Position numbers and translations under genes: made by a program. Below are positions 1 to 6,755 of a stretch of DNA of 9,625 nt, piece after piece. The first letter of the stretch is position 1. Every line of letters starts with the position of its first letter. Location: the NCBI GenBank assembly GCA_934621665.1, contig CAKTUT010000059.1:1-9625 (forward strand), written 5' to 3'. The DNA is from an uncultured Oscillospiraceae bacterium (GTDB lineage: Bacteria; Bacillota; Clostridia; Oscillospirales; Oscillospiraceae). The notes beneath the pieces were generated by a model, which was not told the origin of the DNA, did no database searches, and saw only the letters and a program-made list of their open reading frames with translations.

Positions 1-2
1 CA

Positions 3-1064
3 TTATATGCCCGCCACCTCATGCAGAATCTCCTGCATTTCATCCCACTTCTGCTCCATATCCCACACCAGCTTCAGCTGCGTGCGGGCGCGGTCAAGAT
101 TATGTCCCGGCCGCTGGATGGCAAAATAGATATCGCCGTCGATATGATCTTTCAGGAATCGCAGGCCAACCTCCGCCGTCATGACTTTTGCGCCAAGCGG
201 CAGCGTGCGGATTTCCTCCTCCGTCAGCGTGTCGCCGCACGCATCAAGATAACCCTGCAAGAATGCGCGGTACATCGGCAGGCTCATGCTGACCTTGTCA
301 AGATCGCGCTCATCCTCCAGCGCCGTGGACGCGCCAAAGCGGATGGCGTCGCCAAAGTCGCACGCCGTCAGTCCCGGCATGACCGTATCCAGATCAAGCA
401 CGCACAGCGGCTTCCCGGCCTCGTCAAACAGGACGTTATTGAGCTTGGTGTCGTTGTGCGTCACGCGCAGCGGGAGCTTTCCCGCCGCCTGTAAGCGGCA
501 CAGCTCACCCAGCGCCTCTTCCCGCGCAAACAGGAAGTCCAGCTCGGGCTGCACCTCAGCGCAACGTCCGGCCGCGTCGGTCTTTACCGACTCGTGCAGC
601 TGGCGGAAGCGGTCAATGGTATCATGAAAATGCGGAATGGTCTCATAGAGCGTTTCAGCCGGGAAATCAGCCAGCGCCCGCTGGAAGCCGCCAAAGGCAA
701 CTGCCGCCTGATAAAAATCGTTCGTATCGCGCGGAAGCTCCAGACATACGCCGCCGGAGATAAACTCATACGCGCGCCAGAACTCGCCCGACTCGTCATA
801 GTAGAACTTCTTCCCGTCCTTTGCCGGAACCAGCTGGAGCGTTTTCTGTGCGCCGGGGATGCCTGCAATATAGTGCGTCACGGCGTCGATGTTGCCGATG
901 AGCTGCTCGGGGTTGCGGAACGCAACCTGATTGATGCGCTGAAGCGTATATTCCTTGCCGCTGTCGCACGTCACGTGGAATGTGCGGTTAATATGACCCG
1001 TGCCAAAGGGCTTGCACGAAACGGGCTTGCCCTCAAAGCAGAACTGCTGCAAAATCTGTTCCAT
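3..1064 (-). CDS. APH-fold phosphotransferase, N-acetylhexosamine 1-kinase-like
   Basis: This 353-residue protein has the aminoglycoside-phosphotransferase/choline-kinase fold and probably transfers phosphate from ATP to a small hydroxylated molecule in the cytoplasm. Visible motifs are the N-terminal GTGHINRTF nucleotide-binding segment (residues 21-29), LQRIN (41-45), the catalytic loop HNDTKLNN (203-210; catalytic Asp205, with Lys207 and Asn210) and the metal-binding DLDT (224-227), followed by DFGD (236-239). Length and the GHIN/LQRIN pattern resemble N-acetylhexosamine 1-kinases (NahK, anomeric kinases of the lacto-N-biose/mucin sugar pathway), but no other gene of that pathway is present, so the substrate is inferred only. 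Homologues are often annotated simply as phosphotransferase or mucin-desulfatase-like. The ATG is preceded by AAGAGG about 9 bases upstream, and a TAA stop lies at the window edge, so the gene is complete. It follows the EEP gene on the same strand after 105 bases but has its own promoter. Fold is sure; sugar-kinase role is moderate. Confidence 0.88.
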   Translation of the reverse strand: MEQILQQFCFEGKPVSCKPFGTGHINRTFHVTCDSGKEYTLQRINQVAFRNPEQLIGNIDAVTHYIAGIPGAQKTLQLVPAKDGKKFYYDESGEFWRAYEFISGGVCLELPRDTNDFYQAAVAFGGFQRALADFPAETLYETIPHFHDTIDRFRQLHESVKTDAAGRCAEVQPELDFLFAREEALGELCRLQAAGKLPLRVTHNDTKLNNVLFDEAGKPLCVLDLDTVMPGLTACDFGDAIRFGASTALEDERDLDKVSMSLPMYRAFLQGYLDACGDTLTEEEIRTLPLGAKVMTAEVGLRFLKDHIDGDIYFAIQRPGHNLDRARTQLKLVWDMEQKWDEMQEILHEVAGI

Positions 1065-1114
1065 TCCAGAACCTCTTTTTTTCTTTTTCAGTGCGCAATT
1101 TCACGCATTTTTTG

Positions 1115-1143
1115 ATTATACCTTTTCTGGCAAAATCAGTCAA
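1115..1143 (-). promoter_or_regulatory. Sigma-A promoter of the APH-fold kinase gene
   Basis: On the minus strand, TTGACT (-35, 1138-1143) and TATAAT (-10, 1115-1120) are separated by exactly 17 bases. This is 5/6 and 6/6 to the housekeeping consensus. The -10 box lies about 50 bases before the kinase ATG, in an AT-rich gap. I see no terminator hairpin between the EEP stop and this promoter, so the kinase may be transcribed both from here and by read-through. Confidence 0.8.
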
Positions 1144-1169
1144 CCGTTATTTGCGTTTTTCAACCTATT

Positions 1170-2252
1170 TTATGCCGGATTCAGCGAAAATGTCATCAAA
1201 ACCGGCTGATGATCGGAGCATGCAAAGCCCATTTCGTATACTTTTGCCGCGCTGACCGTCACATTGTCCGACACAATAAAGCCATCCACCGTCAAAAGCA
1301 GCTGTCCGTCCGTCCCATACGGCGCGTCGGCGTTGCGGCAGCTGGGAACGGGATTCTCCTCGTCCAGCGGCGCAACCAGCCGCAGTTCCTTGCTTTCAAA
1401 CAGCTCTGTCTTAACCGGCTGCGCCCACGTATAGTCTCCTGTGCTCACGCCGAACCATGCGCCGCTGTCACCAAGCAGATCCTTGTTGAAGTCGCCGCCG
1501 CCGACAACGTAGTTGCCCGCGTCGTATTCCGCCTGCATATCCGCCAGCAGCATTTCCAGCTGTTCGTCGGCAATTTTCCCGTCGGAGGTGTAGGCCGACA
1601 GGTGGAAATTGTAAAGGCACAGCGTCTTGCCGTTTTCCACCGGGATGCGCGAAACGCTGTAGCAGCGGTCAAGATCAAGCAGCTTTGTAAAGCCCGTCTC
1701 CACCGGCAGACTCCGCCGCAGCGCGCTGTCAATTGTCAGCGACGACACCGTCAGTATGCCCGAGCGCGATGCGCCGTGCGGCTGCGTCAGCGGATAAAAC
1801 AAAAACGGTGAGTCATAGTTAACGGCGTATACGCTGTCGCATGACGCTGCCGTGCCGAAATTCCGCAGATAGTCAGCCTCGTCCACATGATAGGTGCGCG
1901 TGGAGTTATAGTCCACCTCCTGCAATAAATACAGGTCTGGCGAAAGTGCCTGCACAATTTCCGCAATGTCCTGTAAATTTTCGTTCAGACGCTCCTTTGA
2001 CCATGCCCACGACTGGCTGCCGCCATCCATAAAGAAGCTGTAGTCATCCTCATATGCGCCAAAGCCGATGTTCCATGAGATAAGCTGATACGGCGTATCA
2101 GTCTGCGCCGCGTGCGTCTGGCCGGAGGCGACGTCCAGCGTCTGCCGGTCGGCAATGCGGTGATAGTCCGCGAACACATACGCAACATACGCGCCCACAA
2201 TGACCACCAGCACCAGTAACGCAATCCCGATGATTTTCAGAGTCTTTTTCAT
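1170..2252 (-). CDS. Membrane-anchored endonuclease/exonuclease/phosphatase (EEP) family protein
   Basis: This 360-residue protein starts with a Lys-rich N-terminus and one hydrophobic segment (about residues 5-28) that looks like a signal anchor. The rest would then lie outside the membrane. The globular part carries the DNase I/EEP-fold signature: SWNIGFG (Asn61), LLQEVD (Glu112), LYNFHLSAY (His217), GGGDFNKD (Asp254, Asn256), TVDGFIVSD (Asp323) and C-terminal SDHQP (Asp347, His348). These are the expected metal and phosphodiester-hydrolysis residues, so the enzyme appears intact. The family covers DNases, inositol-phosphate phosphatases, sphingomyelinases and others; the substrate cannot be told from sequence. 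An extracytoplasmic position would fit a nuclease or phosphodiesterase acting on external substrates, but that is inference. The start is supported by AGGAG 9 bases upstream of the ATG. It is the first gene of the minus-strand pair. Confidence 0.87.
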   Translation of the reverse strand: MKKTLKIIGIALLVLVVIVGAYVAYVFADYHRIADRQTLDVASGQTHAAQTDTPYQLISWNIGFGAYEDDYSFFMDGGSQSWAWSKERLNENLQDIAEIVQALSPDLYLLQEVDYNSTRTYHVDEADYLRNFGTAASCDSVYAVNYDSPFLFYPLTQPHGASRSGILTVSSLTIDSALRRSLPVETGFTKLLDLDRCYSVSRIPVENGKTLCLYNFHLSAYTSDGKIADEQLEMLLADMQAEYDAGNYVVGGGDFNKDLLGDSGAWFGVSTGDYTWAQPVKTELFESKELRLVAPLDEENPVPSCRNADAPYGTDGQLLLTVDGFIVSDNVTVSAAKVYEMGFACSDHQPVLMTFSLNPA

Positions 2253-2286
2253 TCCGCGTTTCTCCTATATCCCGTCATTTCTTTTC

Positions 2287-2315
2287 ATTGTACCCCAAAC
2301 ACACCGCAAAAGCAA
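2287..2315 (-). promoter_or_regulatory. Probable promoter of the EEP gene
   Basis: On the minus strand, TTGCTT (2310-2315) and TACAAT (2287-2292) are 17 bases apart. The -10 matches consensus at 5/6; the -35 is weak at 3/6. The -10 box lies about 34 bases before the EEP ATG. The whole divergent gap is 123 bases. On its plus strand I see only a poor candidate (TTGCAT at 2328 with GATAAA at 2349, 15-base spacing) for the CmpB-like gene. Confidence 0.5.
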
Positions 2316-2362
2316 CCGCGCATCCTCTTGCATTGCATCCCGCGCCATGATAAACTGTTGCC

Positions 2363-2369
2363 GGGAGGG
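2363..2369 (+). promoter_or_regulatory. Ribosome binding site that fixes the start of the CmpB-like gene
   Basis: GGGAGGG lies 6-7 bases before ATG 2376. An in-frame ATG at 2328 has no such site and would add 16 polar residues ahead of the first membrane segment. Another ATG at 2371 is out of frame. The start at 2376 is therefore chosen. Confidence 0.8.
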
Positions 2370-2375
2370 AATGCT

Positions 2376-3134
2376 ATGTCTGCCTATCAGGTAATTTTGA
2401 TTATTGTATATCTGTTTTTCTTCGGCTCGGTGGCCGGCTGGGTGTTGGAGCTTTTATTCCGTAAGTTCTTCTCCGGCAGCAACCCCGAGCACCGCTGGCT
2501 GAACCCCGGCTTTCTGTTTGGTCCGTGCGTGCCGCTGTACGGCATCGGCACGGTGGTGCTGTTTATCATGTCGCTGGCCGAAAACGCCGTGTTCGGCAGC
2601 TTTTCGGGAAGCATAGGCTACTACTTCGTCATGTTCTTCATCATGGCGCTTGTTATGACGGCGATTGAATACGTTGTCGGCCTGCTCAGCATCCACGTCA
2701 TGGGCATCCGTCTGTGGGACTATTCCCACTGCTGGGGCAACATTCAGGGCATCATCTGCCCGCTGTTTACGTTCTTCTGGGGCGTTTTGTCGGCGGTCTA
2801 CTACTTTCTGCTCTACCCCAAGCTTCTGATTCTGGTACAGTGGTTTGTGGCGCATCCGCTGTTCTCATTCATCGTTGGCATCTGCTTTGGTATTTTCATC
2901 ATCGACTGCGCATTCTCGCTGCATCTTGGCACGCAGCTGCACAAGCGTGCGGCGGCAATCGACAAGACGCTGTACGAATCCGTCGATTTGCAAAAGTTCC
3001 AGCGCCGTATGCAAAGCCGCAGCGGATTCTTCCGTCTGTCGTCGTTTAAGCCCCTTGCCGAGCGCATCGACGCATTTGATGAATTCCTGCACCGCCGCCC
3101 CGGTACGCCCGCAAGCAAGGGCGCGAAAAAATAA
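2376..3134 (+). CDS. Putative ABC transporter permease, CmpB type (PF06541-like)
   Basis: This 252-residue integral membrane protein has about five to six hydrophobic segments (roughly residues 4-27, 50-68, 80-105, 122-147, 150-159 and 161-183). A basic cytoplasmic-looking tail follows (185-252, rich in Arg and Lys, ending SKGAKK). It shows the family's conserved patterns: GWVLELLFRKF (21-31), a WLNPGFLFGPCVPLYG stretch (41-56) and LWDYSHCWGN (113-122) followed by FFWG (133-136). Families of this kind are labelled 'putative ABC transporter type IV' or CmpB, but no transport substrate or ATPase partner has been firmly established for them to my knowledge, and no ATPase gene lies nearby here. 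The label is thus a family name, not a proven function. It reads divergently from the EEP gene and stops 91 bases before the flavodiiron gene, which has its own promoter. Confidence 0.82.
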   Translation: MSAYQVILIIVYLFFFGSVAGWVLELLFRKFFSGSNPEHRWLNPGFLFGPCVPLYGIGTVVLFIMSLAENAVFGSFSGSIGYYFVMFFIMALVMTAIEYVVGLLSIHVMGIRLWDYSHCWGNIQGIICPLFTFFWGVLSAVYYFLLYPKLLILVQWFVAHPLFSFIVGICFGIFIIDCAFSLHLGTQLHKRAAAIDKTLYESVDLQKFQRRMQSRSGFFRLSSFKPLAERIDAFDEFLHRRPGTPASKGAKK

Positions 3135-3157
3135 GCGCGGCGCAGCCGAAAAAACGG

Positions 3158-3186
3158 TTGTAATTCCCGCGCCGCTGTGATATCAT
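3158..3186 (+). promoter_or_regulatory. Extended -10 promoter of the flavodiiron gene
   Basis: TTGTAA (-35, 3158-3163; 4/6) and TATCAT (-10, 3181-3186; 5/6) are spaced by exactly 17 bases. TG at 3178-3179 stands one base before the -10, giving an extended -10 element. Transcription would start near 3193. The ATG at 3226 has a strong GGAGG at 3215-3219, 6 bases upstream. Confidence 0.65.
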
Positions 3187-3208
3187 AATAATAAGAATAG
3201 TTATTATT
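3187..3208 (+). promoter_or_regulatory. Perfect 8-bp dyad over the predicted transcription start: candidate operator
   Basis: AATAATAA (3187-3194) and TTATTATT (3201-3208) form a perfect inverted repeat with a 6-base centre. It begins directly after the -10 box and spans the expected start site, where a repressor would block initiation. The AT-rich half-sites recall Fur/PerR-family operators loosely but do not match the Fur, Rex or FNR consensus, so the regulator is unknown. As RNA the stem would be weak (A-U only), which favours a DNA site over a terminator. Confidence 0.5.
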
Positions 3209-3225
3209 TATATCGGAGGTATCGT

Positions 3226-5067
3226 ATGTACTGTGTCAAAAAAATGACCGAGGATCTCTACTGGGTCGGCGCAAATGACCGCCGCCTTGCGCTGTTTGAA
3301 AACGTCTATCCCATTCCCGACGGCGTCAGCTATAACGCCTATCTGCTGCTGGACGAAAAAACCGTTCTTCTGGACACGGTTGACCGCGCCGTCAGCGGTC
3401 TGTTCCTTGAAAATGTGGAGCACGTGCTGAATGGCCGCAAGCTCGACTATGTCATCGTCAATCACATGGAGCCCGACCACTGCGCCACGCTGCAGGAGCT
3501 TGTTCTGCGCTATCCTGAGGTCAAGGTTGTCTGCAACGCCAAGACGAAAACGATGATTCAGAACTTCTTTACCTTTGACATCGACTCACGCGCCGTGCTC
3601 GTCAAGGAGATGGACACGCTGTGCACCGGCCGCCACACGTTTGCGTTCGTCATGGCGCCGATGGTGCACTGGCCGGAGGCCATGGTCAGTTACGATGTGA
3701 CCACCAAGACGCTCTATTCCGCCGACGCGTTCGGCACGTTCGGCGCGCTCAGCGGCAACCTCTATGCCGACGAGGTCAACTTCCGTACCGAATACCTCGC
3801 CGAGGCGCGGCGGTATTACACGAATATCGTCGGCAAATACGGCACGCAGGTGCAGGCGCTGCTGAAAAAGGCCGCCACGATCGAAATTGAGACCATCTGC
3901 CCCCTTCACGGCTTCGTCTGGCGAAAGGACATCGGCTGGTTCATCGACAAGTATCTCCACTGGGCAACGTATGAACCAGAGGAGCAGGCCGTTGTGATCG
4001 CCTACGCCTCCGTCTACGGCAACACCGAGAACGCCGCTAATATCCTTGGCGGGATGCTGGCCGACAAGGGCGTGCGTAATATCAAGCTCTATGACGTATC
4101 GGCGACGCACCCGAGCTATATCGTCTCCGAGTGCTTCCGCGCAAGCCATTTGGTATTCCTGTCCACCACATATAACGCCGGTATGTTCGTCAACATGGAG
4201 AATCTGGTGCACGACATCGTAAACCACAACCTGCAGAACCGCACCATCGCGCTGGTGGAAAACGGCTCGTGGGCGGCAACCGCCGGAAGCCTGATGCGCT
4301 CCGAGTTCTCCAAGCTCAAAAACTGCGCCATTCTCGATGAGACCGTCTCCATCCGCTCGTCGCTCAAAGAAAATCAGCTTGCACAGATGCAGTCGCTTGC
4401 CGACGCGCTGTATGACACGATGGAAAAGCCCGCGCCCATTGACCACAGCCAGACTGTTGAGCAAAACGCCATGTTCTCGCTCAGCTATGGTCTGTTCGTC
4501 CTGACCGCGCGCGAGGGCGACAAGGATAACGGCTGCATCATCAACACCGTCACGCAGCTGACCGACTCGCCGAAGCGCATCTCCATCTGCGTCAACAAGG
4601 CAAACTACACCTGTGACATGATCCGCCGGACAGGCGTATTCAACGTCTCCGTGCTCTCGAATGACGCGCCGTTTGCCATGTTCCGCCACTACGGCTTCCA
4701 GTCGGGACGCGATACCGACAAATTTGCAGGTGTAACCGAAATGAACCGCGCTGCAAACGGCGTAAGCTACATTCCCTGCTGCACCAACGCCTATCTCAGC
4801 GGCAAGGTCGTCCAGACGGTGGAATTTGAAACGCATTTTCTGTTTATCGCCGACGTGACCGAGGCGCGCGTGCTGGATACCGTGCCGTCGATGACCTACG
4901 CCTACTACTTTGCAAACGTCAAGCCGAAGCCCCAGAAGCCCGCAGACAGCAAGCCACACTGGGTATGCAAAATCTGCGGCTGGGTCTATGAGGGCGAGGA
5001 ACTCCCACCCGACATTGTCTGCCCGCTGTGCAAGCACGGCGCGGCCGATTTTGAAAAAGTGAACTAA
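3226..5067 (+). CDS. Flavodiiron protein fused to flavin reductase and rubredoxin
   Basis: This 613-residue cytoplasmic protein should reduce O2 to water and/or NO to N2O. It has four domains. (1) A metallo-beta-lactamase-like diiron domain (about 1-250) carries every expected iron ligand: His80, Glu82 and Asp84 in HMEPDH, then His148, Asp167 and His228. This spacing is almost identical to rubredoxin:oxygen oxidoreductase. (2) A flavodoxin-like FMN domain (about 255-400) has the phosphate loop SVYGNTENA (262-270). (3) A flavin-reductase-like domain (about 405-570) has SLSYGLFVLTA and TVTQLTDSPKRISICVNK-type segments. (4) A C-terminal rubredoxin (about 578-613) has two CxxC knuckles, Cys581/584 and Cys599/602. 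A short Lys-Pro linker (566-577) precedes the rubredoxin. In Moorella the last two domains form a separate protein, Hrb, next to FprA; here both are in one chain. The PepD gene follows after a hairpin with no promoter of its own that I can see. Domain calls are firm; whether O2 or NO is the main substrate cannot be read from sequence. Confidence 0.95.
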   Translation: MYCVKKMTEDLYWVGANDRRLALFENVYPIPDGVSYNAYLLLDEKTVLLDTVDRAVSGLFLENVEHVLNGRKLDYVIVNHMEPDHCATLQELVLRYPEVKVVCNAKTKTMIQNFFTFDIDSRAVLVKEMDTLCTGRHTFAFVMAPMVHWPEAMVSYDVTTKTLYSADAFGTFGALSGNLYADEVNFRTEYLAEARRYYTNIVGKYGTQVQALLKKAATIEIETICPLHGFVWRKDIGWFIDKYLHWATYEPEEQAVVIAYASVYGNTENAANILGGMLADKGVRNIKLYDVSATHPSYIVSECFRASHLVFLSTTYNAGMFVNMENLVHDIVNHNLQNRTIALVENGSWAATAGSLMRSEFSKLKNCAILDETVSIRSSLKENQLAQMQSLADALYDTMEKPAPIDHSQTVEQNAMFSLSYGLFVLTAREGDKDNGCIINTVTQLTDSPKRISICVNKANYTCDMIRRTGVFNVSVLSNDAPFAMFRHYGFQSGRDTDKFAGVTEMNRAANGVSYIPCCTNAYLSGKVVQTVEFETHFLFIADVTEARVLDTVPSMTYAYYFANVKPKPQKPADSKPHWVCKICGWVYEGEELPPDIVCPLCKHGAADFEKVN

Positions 5068-5074
5068 GCCACCT

Positions 5075-5114
5075 GCCTGCCGGAGCGCCCGCTCCGGCGG
5101 GCTGAATCTGTTTT
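5075..5114 (+). terminator. Strong GC hairpin with poor U-tract: partial terminator or attenuator
   Basis: A 12-bp stem (5075-5086 with 5091-5102, one G-U pair) closes on a 4-base GCCC loop just after the flavodiiron stop. Only a delayed TTTT (5111-5114) follows, so termination may be incomplete. The gap holds no recognisable promoter, so PepD expression probably depends on read-through, and the hairpin may set the ratio of the two transcripts or protect the 3' end of the first. Confidence 0.55.
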
Positions 5115-5131
5115 GAAAGGAAGCTGCTGCT

Positions 5132-6577
5132 ATGCGCGTACTGGAACATCTCAAGCCCCAGTCTGTTTTTCACTATTTTGAGGATCTGACGCAGATTCCG
5201 CGTCCGTCCGGCAACACCAAGGCCGTCAGCGACTACTGTGTGGAATTTGCAAAGTCCCACGGTCTGCGCTGCATTCAGGATGCAGCGAACAATGTTGTCA
5301 TCTTTAAGCCTGCCACGCCCGGCTATGAGGCCGCGCCCGCTGTCATGCTTCAGGGTCATCTGGACATGGTGGCCGAAAAGGACGCAGACAGCCCCGTTGA
5401 CCCCGCCACGCAGCCGCTTGCGCTCCACATCGACGGCGATAATGTCTATGCCAAGGGCACCACACTCGGCGGCGACGACGGCATTGCCGTCGCCATGACG
5501 CTGGCGGTACTGGCAAGCACCGATCTGCCCCATCCGGCCATCGAAGCCGTATTTACCGTGGACGAGGAGGTCGGCATGGACGGTGCTGCCGCGCTTGATC
5601 CCGCGCCGCTGACAGCGCGCCGCCTGATTAACATCGACTCGGAGGACGAGGGCGTCCTGACGGTCAGCTGTGCCGGCGGCGTGCGCGCCAACTGTGAAAT
5701 CCCCGTTCATACTGCACCGTGCGCGCTGAACGGCTGGCGCGTCACGATTGACGGCCTGACCGGCGGCCACTCCGGCGCAGAAATTGACAAGGGTCGTGCA
5801 AACGCGAACATCCTGATGGGTCGCTTCCTGCGCATTCTCGCGCAAAAGGACGGTGCGCTGCGCCTTGTATCGGTCAAGGGCGGTCTCAAGGATAATGCCA
5901 TCCCCATCTCCACCGTCGCTGTCCTTGGCACGGCGGCTGAAACGGACATCGCATCGCTCGCCGCCGCGTTCCAGTCCGCGCTGCAAATGGAATACGCCGT
6001 GGCCGACTCAGGCGTGCGCATCAGCGCCGAGCCGTGCGGCAAGCTTGACAGCGCGATGGACGCAGACTCCACCTCCCGCGTGCTGGACTTTTTGACGCTC
6101 GCTCCCAACGGCATCGCCGCCATGAGCATGGACATTGCAGGGCTTGTCCAAACGTCGTGCAACCTTGGCATTCTCGACACGCGCGAGAACTGCGTCTTTG
6201 CGTGCAGCTCCATCCGCAGCTCGCTTTCCAGCCAGAAAGAGATGCTTTATGACCGCTTTGCCGCGTTGTGTGCGCGCCTTGGCGGAAGCGTCCGCCCCAC
6301 CGGCGATTATCCCGGCTGGGCATATCTTCGCCAGTCTCCGCTGCGCGAGACAATGGTGCATGTCTTTGCCCAACAATATGGCCGCGAGCCCAAGGTGGAG
6401 GCCATCCACGCCGGACTGGAGTGCGGTCTGTTTGCAGGGAAGCTCCCCGGTCTTGACGCGGTGTCCTTTGGCCCGGATCTGATGGACATTCACACCACGC
6501 GTGAGAAAATGTCCATCTCCTCGGTACAGCGCACGTGGGACTACCTGTGCGAGGTTTTAAAGCAGCTGGACAAGTGA
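5132..6577 (+). CDS. pepD: Aminoacyl-histidine dipeptidase (PepD, M20 metallopeptidase)
   Basis: This 481-residue enzyme is of usual length for PepD (peptidase family M20C), a cytoplasmic zinc dipeptidase that cleaves Xaa-His (carnosine-type) and a range of other dipeptides for amino-acid recycling. The dinuclear metal site is visible: QGHLDMV (His76, with Asp78), LGGDDGI (bridging Asp115), VDEEVGM (catalytic Glu145, ligand Glu146), NIDSED (Asp169) and the C-terminal DIHTTRE (His454). The AIHAGLECG segment (425-433) and SFGPD (445-449) are typical of the family. A dimerisation 'lid' domain lies in the middle (about 185-390). AAAGGAAG 8 bases upstream supports the ATG. It has no signal peptide. 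It sits behind the flavodiiron gene with a 64-base hairpin-containing gap, probably on the same transcript; a functional link to oxygen defence is not evident. No missing residues or frameshifts are seen. Confidence 0.95.
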   Translation: MRVLEHLKPQSVFHYFEDLTQIPRPSGNTKAVSDYCVEFAKSHGLRCIQDAANNVVIFKPATPGYEAAPAVMLQGHLDMVAEKDADSPVDPATQPLALHIDGDNVYAKGTTLGGDDGIAVAMTLAVLASTDLPHPAIEAVFTVDEEVGMDGAAALDPAPLTARRLINIDSEDEGVLTVSCAGGVRANCEIPVHTAPCALNGWRVTIDGLTGGHSGAEIDKGRANANILMGRFLRILAQKDGALRLVSVKGGLKDNAIPISTVAVLGTAAETDIASLAAAFQSALQMEYAVADSGVRISAEPCGKLDSAMDADSTSRVLDFLTLAPNGIAAMSMDIAGLVQTSCNLGILDTRENCVFACSSIRSSLSSQKEMLYDRFAALCARLGGSVRPTGDYPGWAYLRQSPLRETMVHVFAQQYGREPKVEAIHAGLECGLFAGKLPGLDAVSFGPDLMDIHTTREKMSISSVQRTWDYLCEVLKQLDK

Positions 6578-6599
6578 TTTTCATCTGATTTCTCGATTT

Positions 6600-6632
6600 C
6601 TGCCGGTGGTGGTAACACTGCCGGCAGTTTTT
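6600..6632 (+). terminator. Intrinsic terminator after pepD
   Basis: A 12-bp stem (6600-6611 with 6616-6627, including two G-U pairs) closes on a GTAA loop of GNRA type and is followed at once by TTTTT, then a second T-run at 6638-6643. It cleanly separates pepD from the chaperone operon. Confidence 0.9.
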
Positions 6633-6674
6633 CGGCATTTTTTCACGTTGCATGCGTAAAATGTTTTTAATTGA

Positions 6675-6705
6675 TTCACAAATATCCGGAAATAGTATGT
6701 ATAAT
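6675..6705 (+). promoter_or_regulatory. Promoter of the J-protein/grpE/dnaK operon
   Basis: A perfect -10 TATAAT (6700-6705) stands about 50 bases before the J-protein ATG. The best -35 is TTCACA (6675-6680; 5/6) at a long 19-base spacing; TTGATT at 6671 is too far. I find no CIRCE dyad (TTAGCACTC-N9-GAGTGCTAA) and no CtsR heptad repeat here, so the usual Firmicutes heat-shock repressors do not seem to act at this site. Confidence 0.6.
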
Positions 6706-6741
6706 GAATGTATTCGCAAGCCAGAACCGGTTTTTCAGCGG

Positions 6742-6748
6742 AAAGGAG
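6742..6748 (+). promoter_or_regulatory. Ribosome binding site that fixes the J-protein start
   Basis: AAAGGAG lies 7 bases before ATG 6756. The upstream in-frame ATG at 6708 overlaps the transcription-start region, lacks such a site, and would add 16 residues ahead of a J domain that already begins properly with NDPYQVLGV. Confidence 0.85.
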
Positions 6749-6755
6749 TGACGGT

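Noticed and set aside
3135..3175. GC-rich inverted repeat (GCGGCGC at 3137-3143 with GCGCCGC at 3169-3175) after the CmpB-like gene as a terminator
   Set aside because: The repeat encloses 25 bases and lacks a following T-run; it overlaps the flavodiiron -35 box. I do not call it a terminator.
3586..5154. Long open frame of 522 codons on the minus strand opposite the flavodiiron gene
   Set aside because: The plus-strand gene has complete conserved domains and all catalytic residues. The antisense translation has no recognisable motif, is rich in Val/Gly/Ala/Arg as expected of a GC-rich shadow frame, and lacks a ribosome site.
4919..5986. Open frame of 355 codons on the minus strand opposite the end of the flavodiiron gene and pepD
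   Set aside because: It spans two real genes and the hairpin between them, with no motif and no ribosome site.
6021..6719. Minus-strand frame across the end of pepD and the terminator
   Set aside because: Arg/Ser/Cys-rich, no motif, and it reads through a strong terminator and promoter region; a shadow frame.
6644..6755. CIRCE or CtsR operator ahead of the chaperone operon
   Set aside because: I looked for the TTAGCACTC/GAGTGCTAA dyad and for GGTCAAA repeats and found neither.
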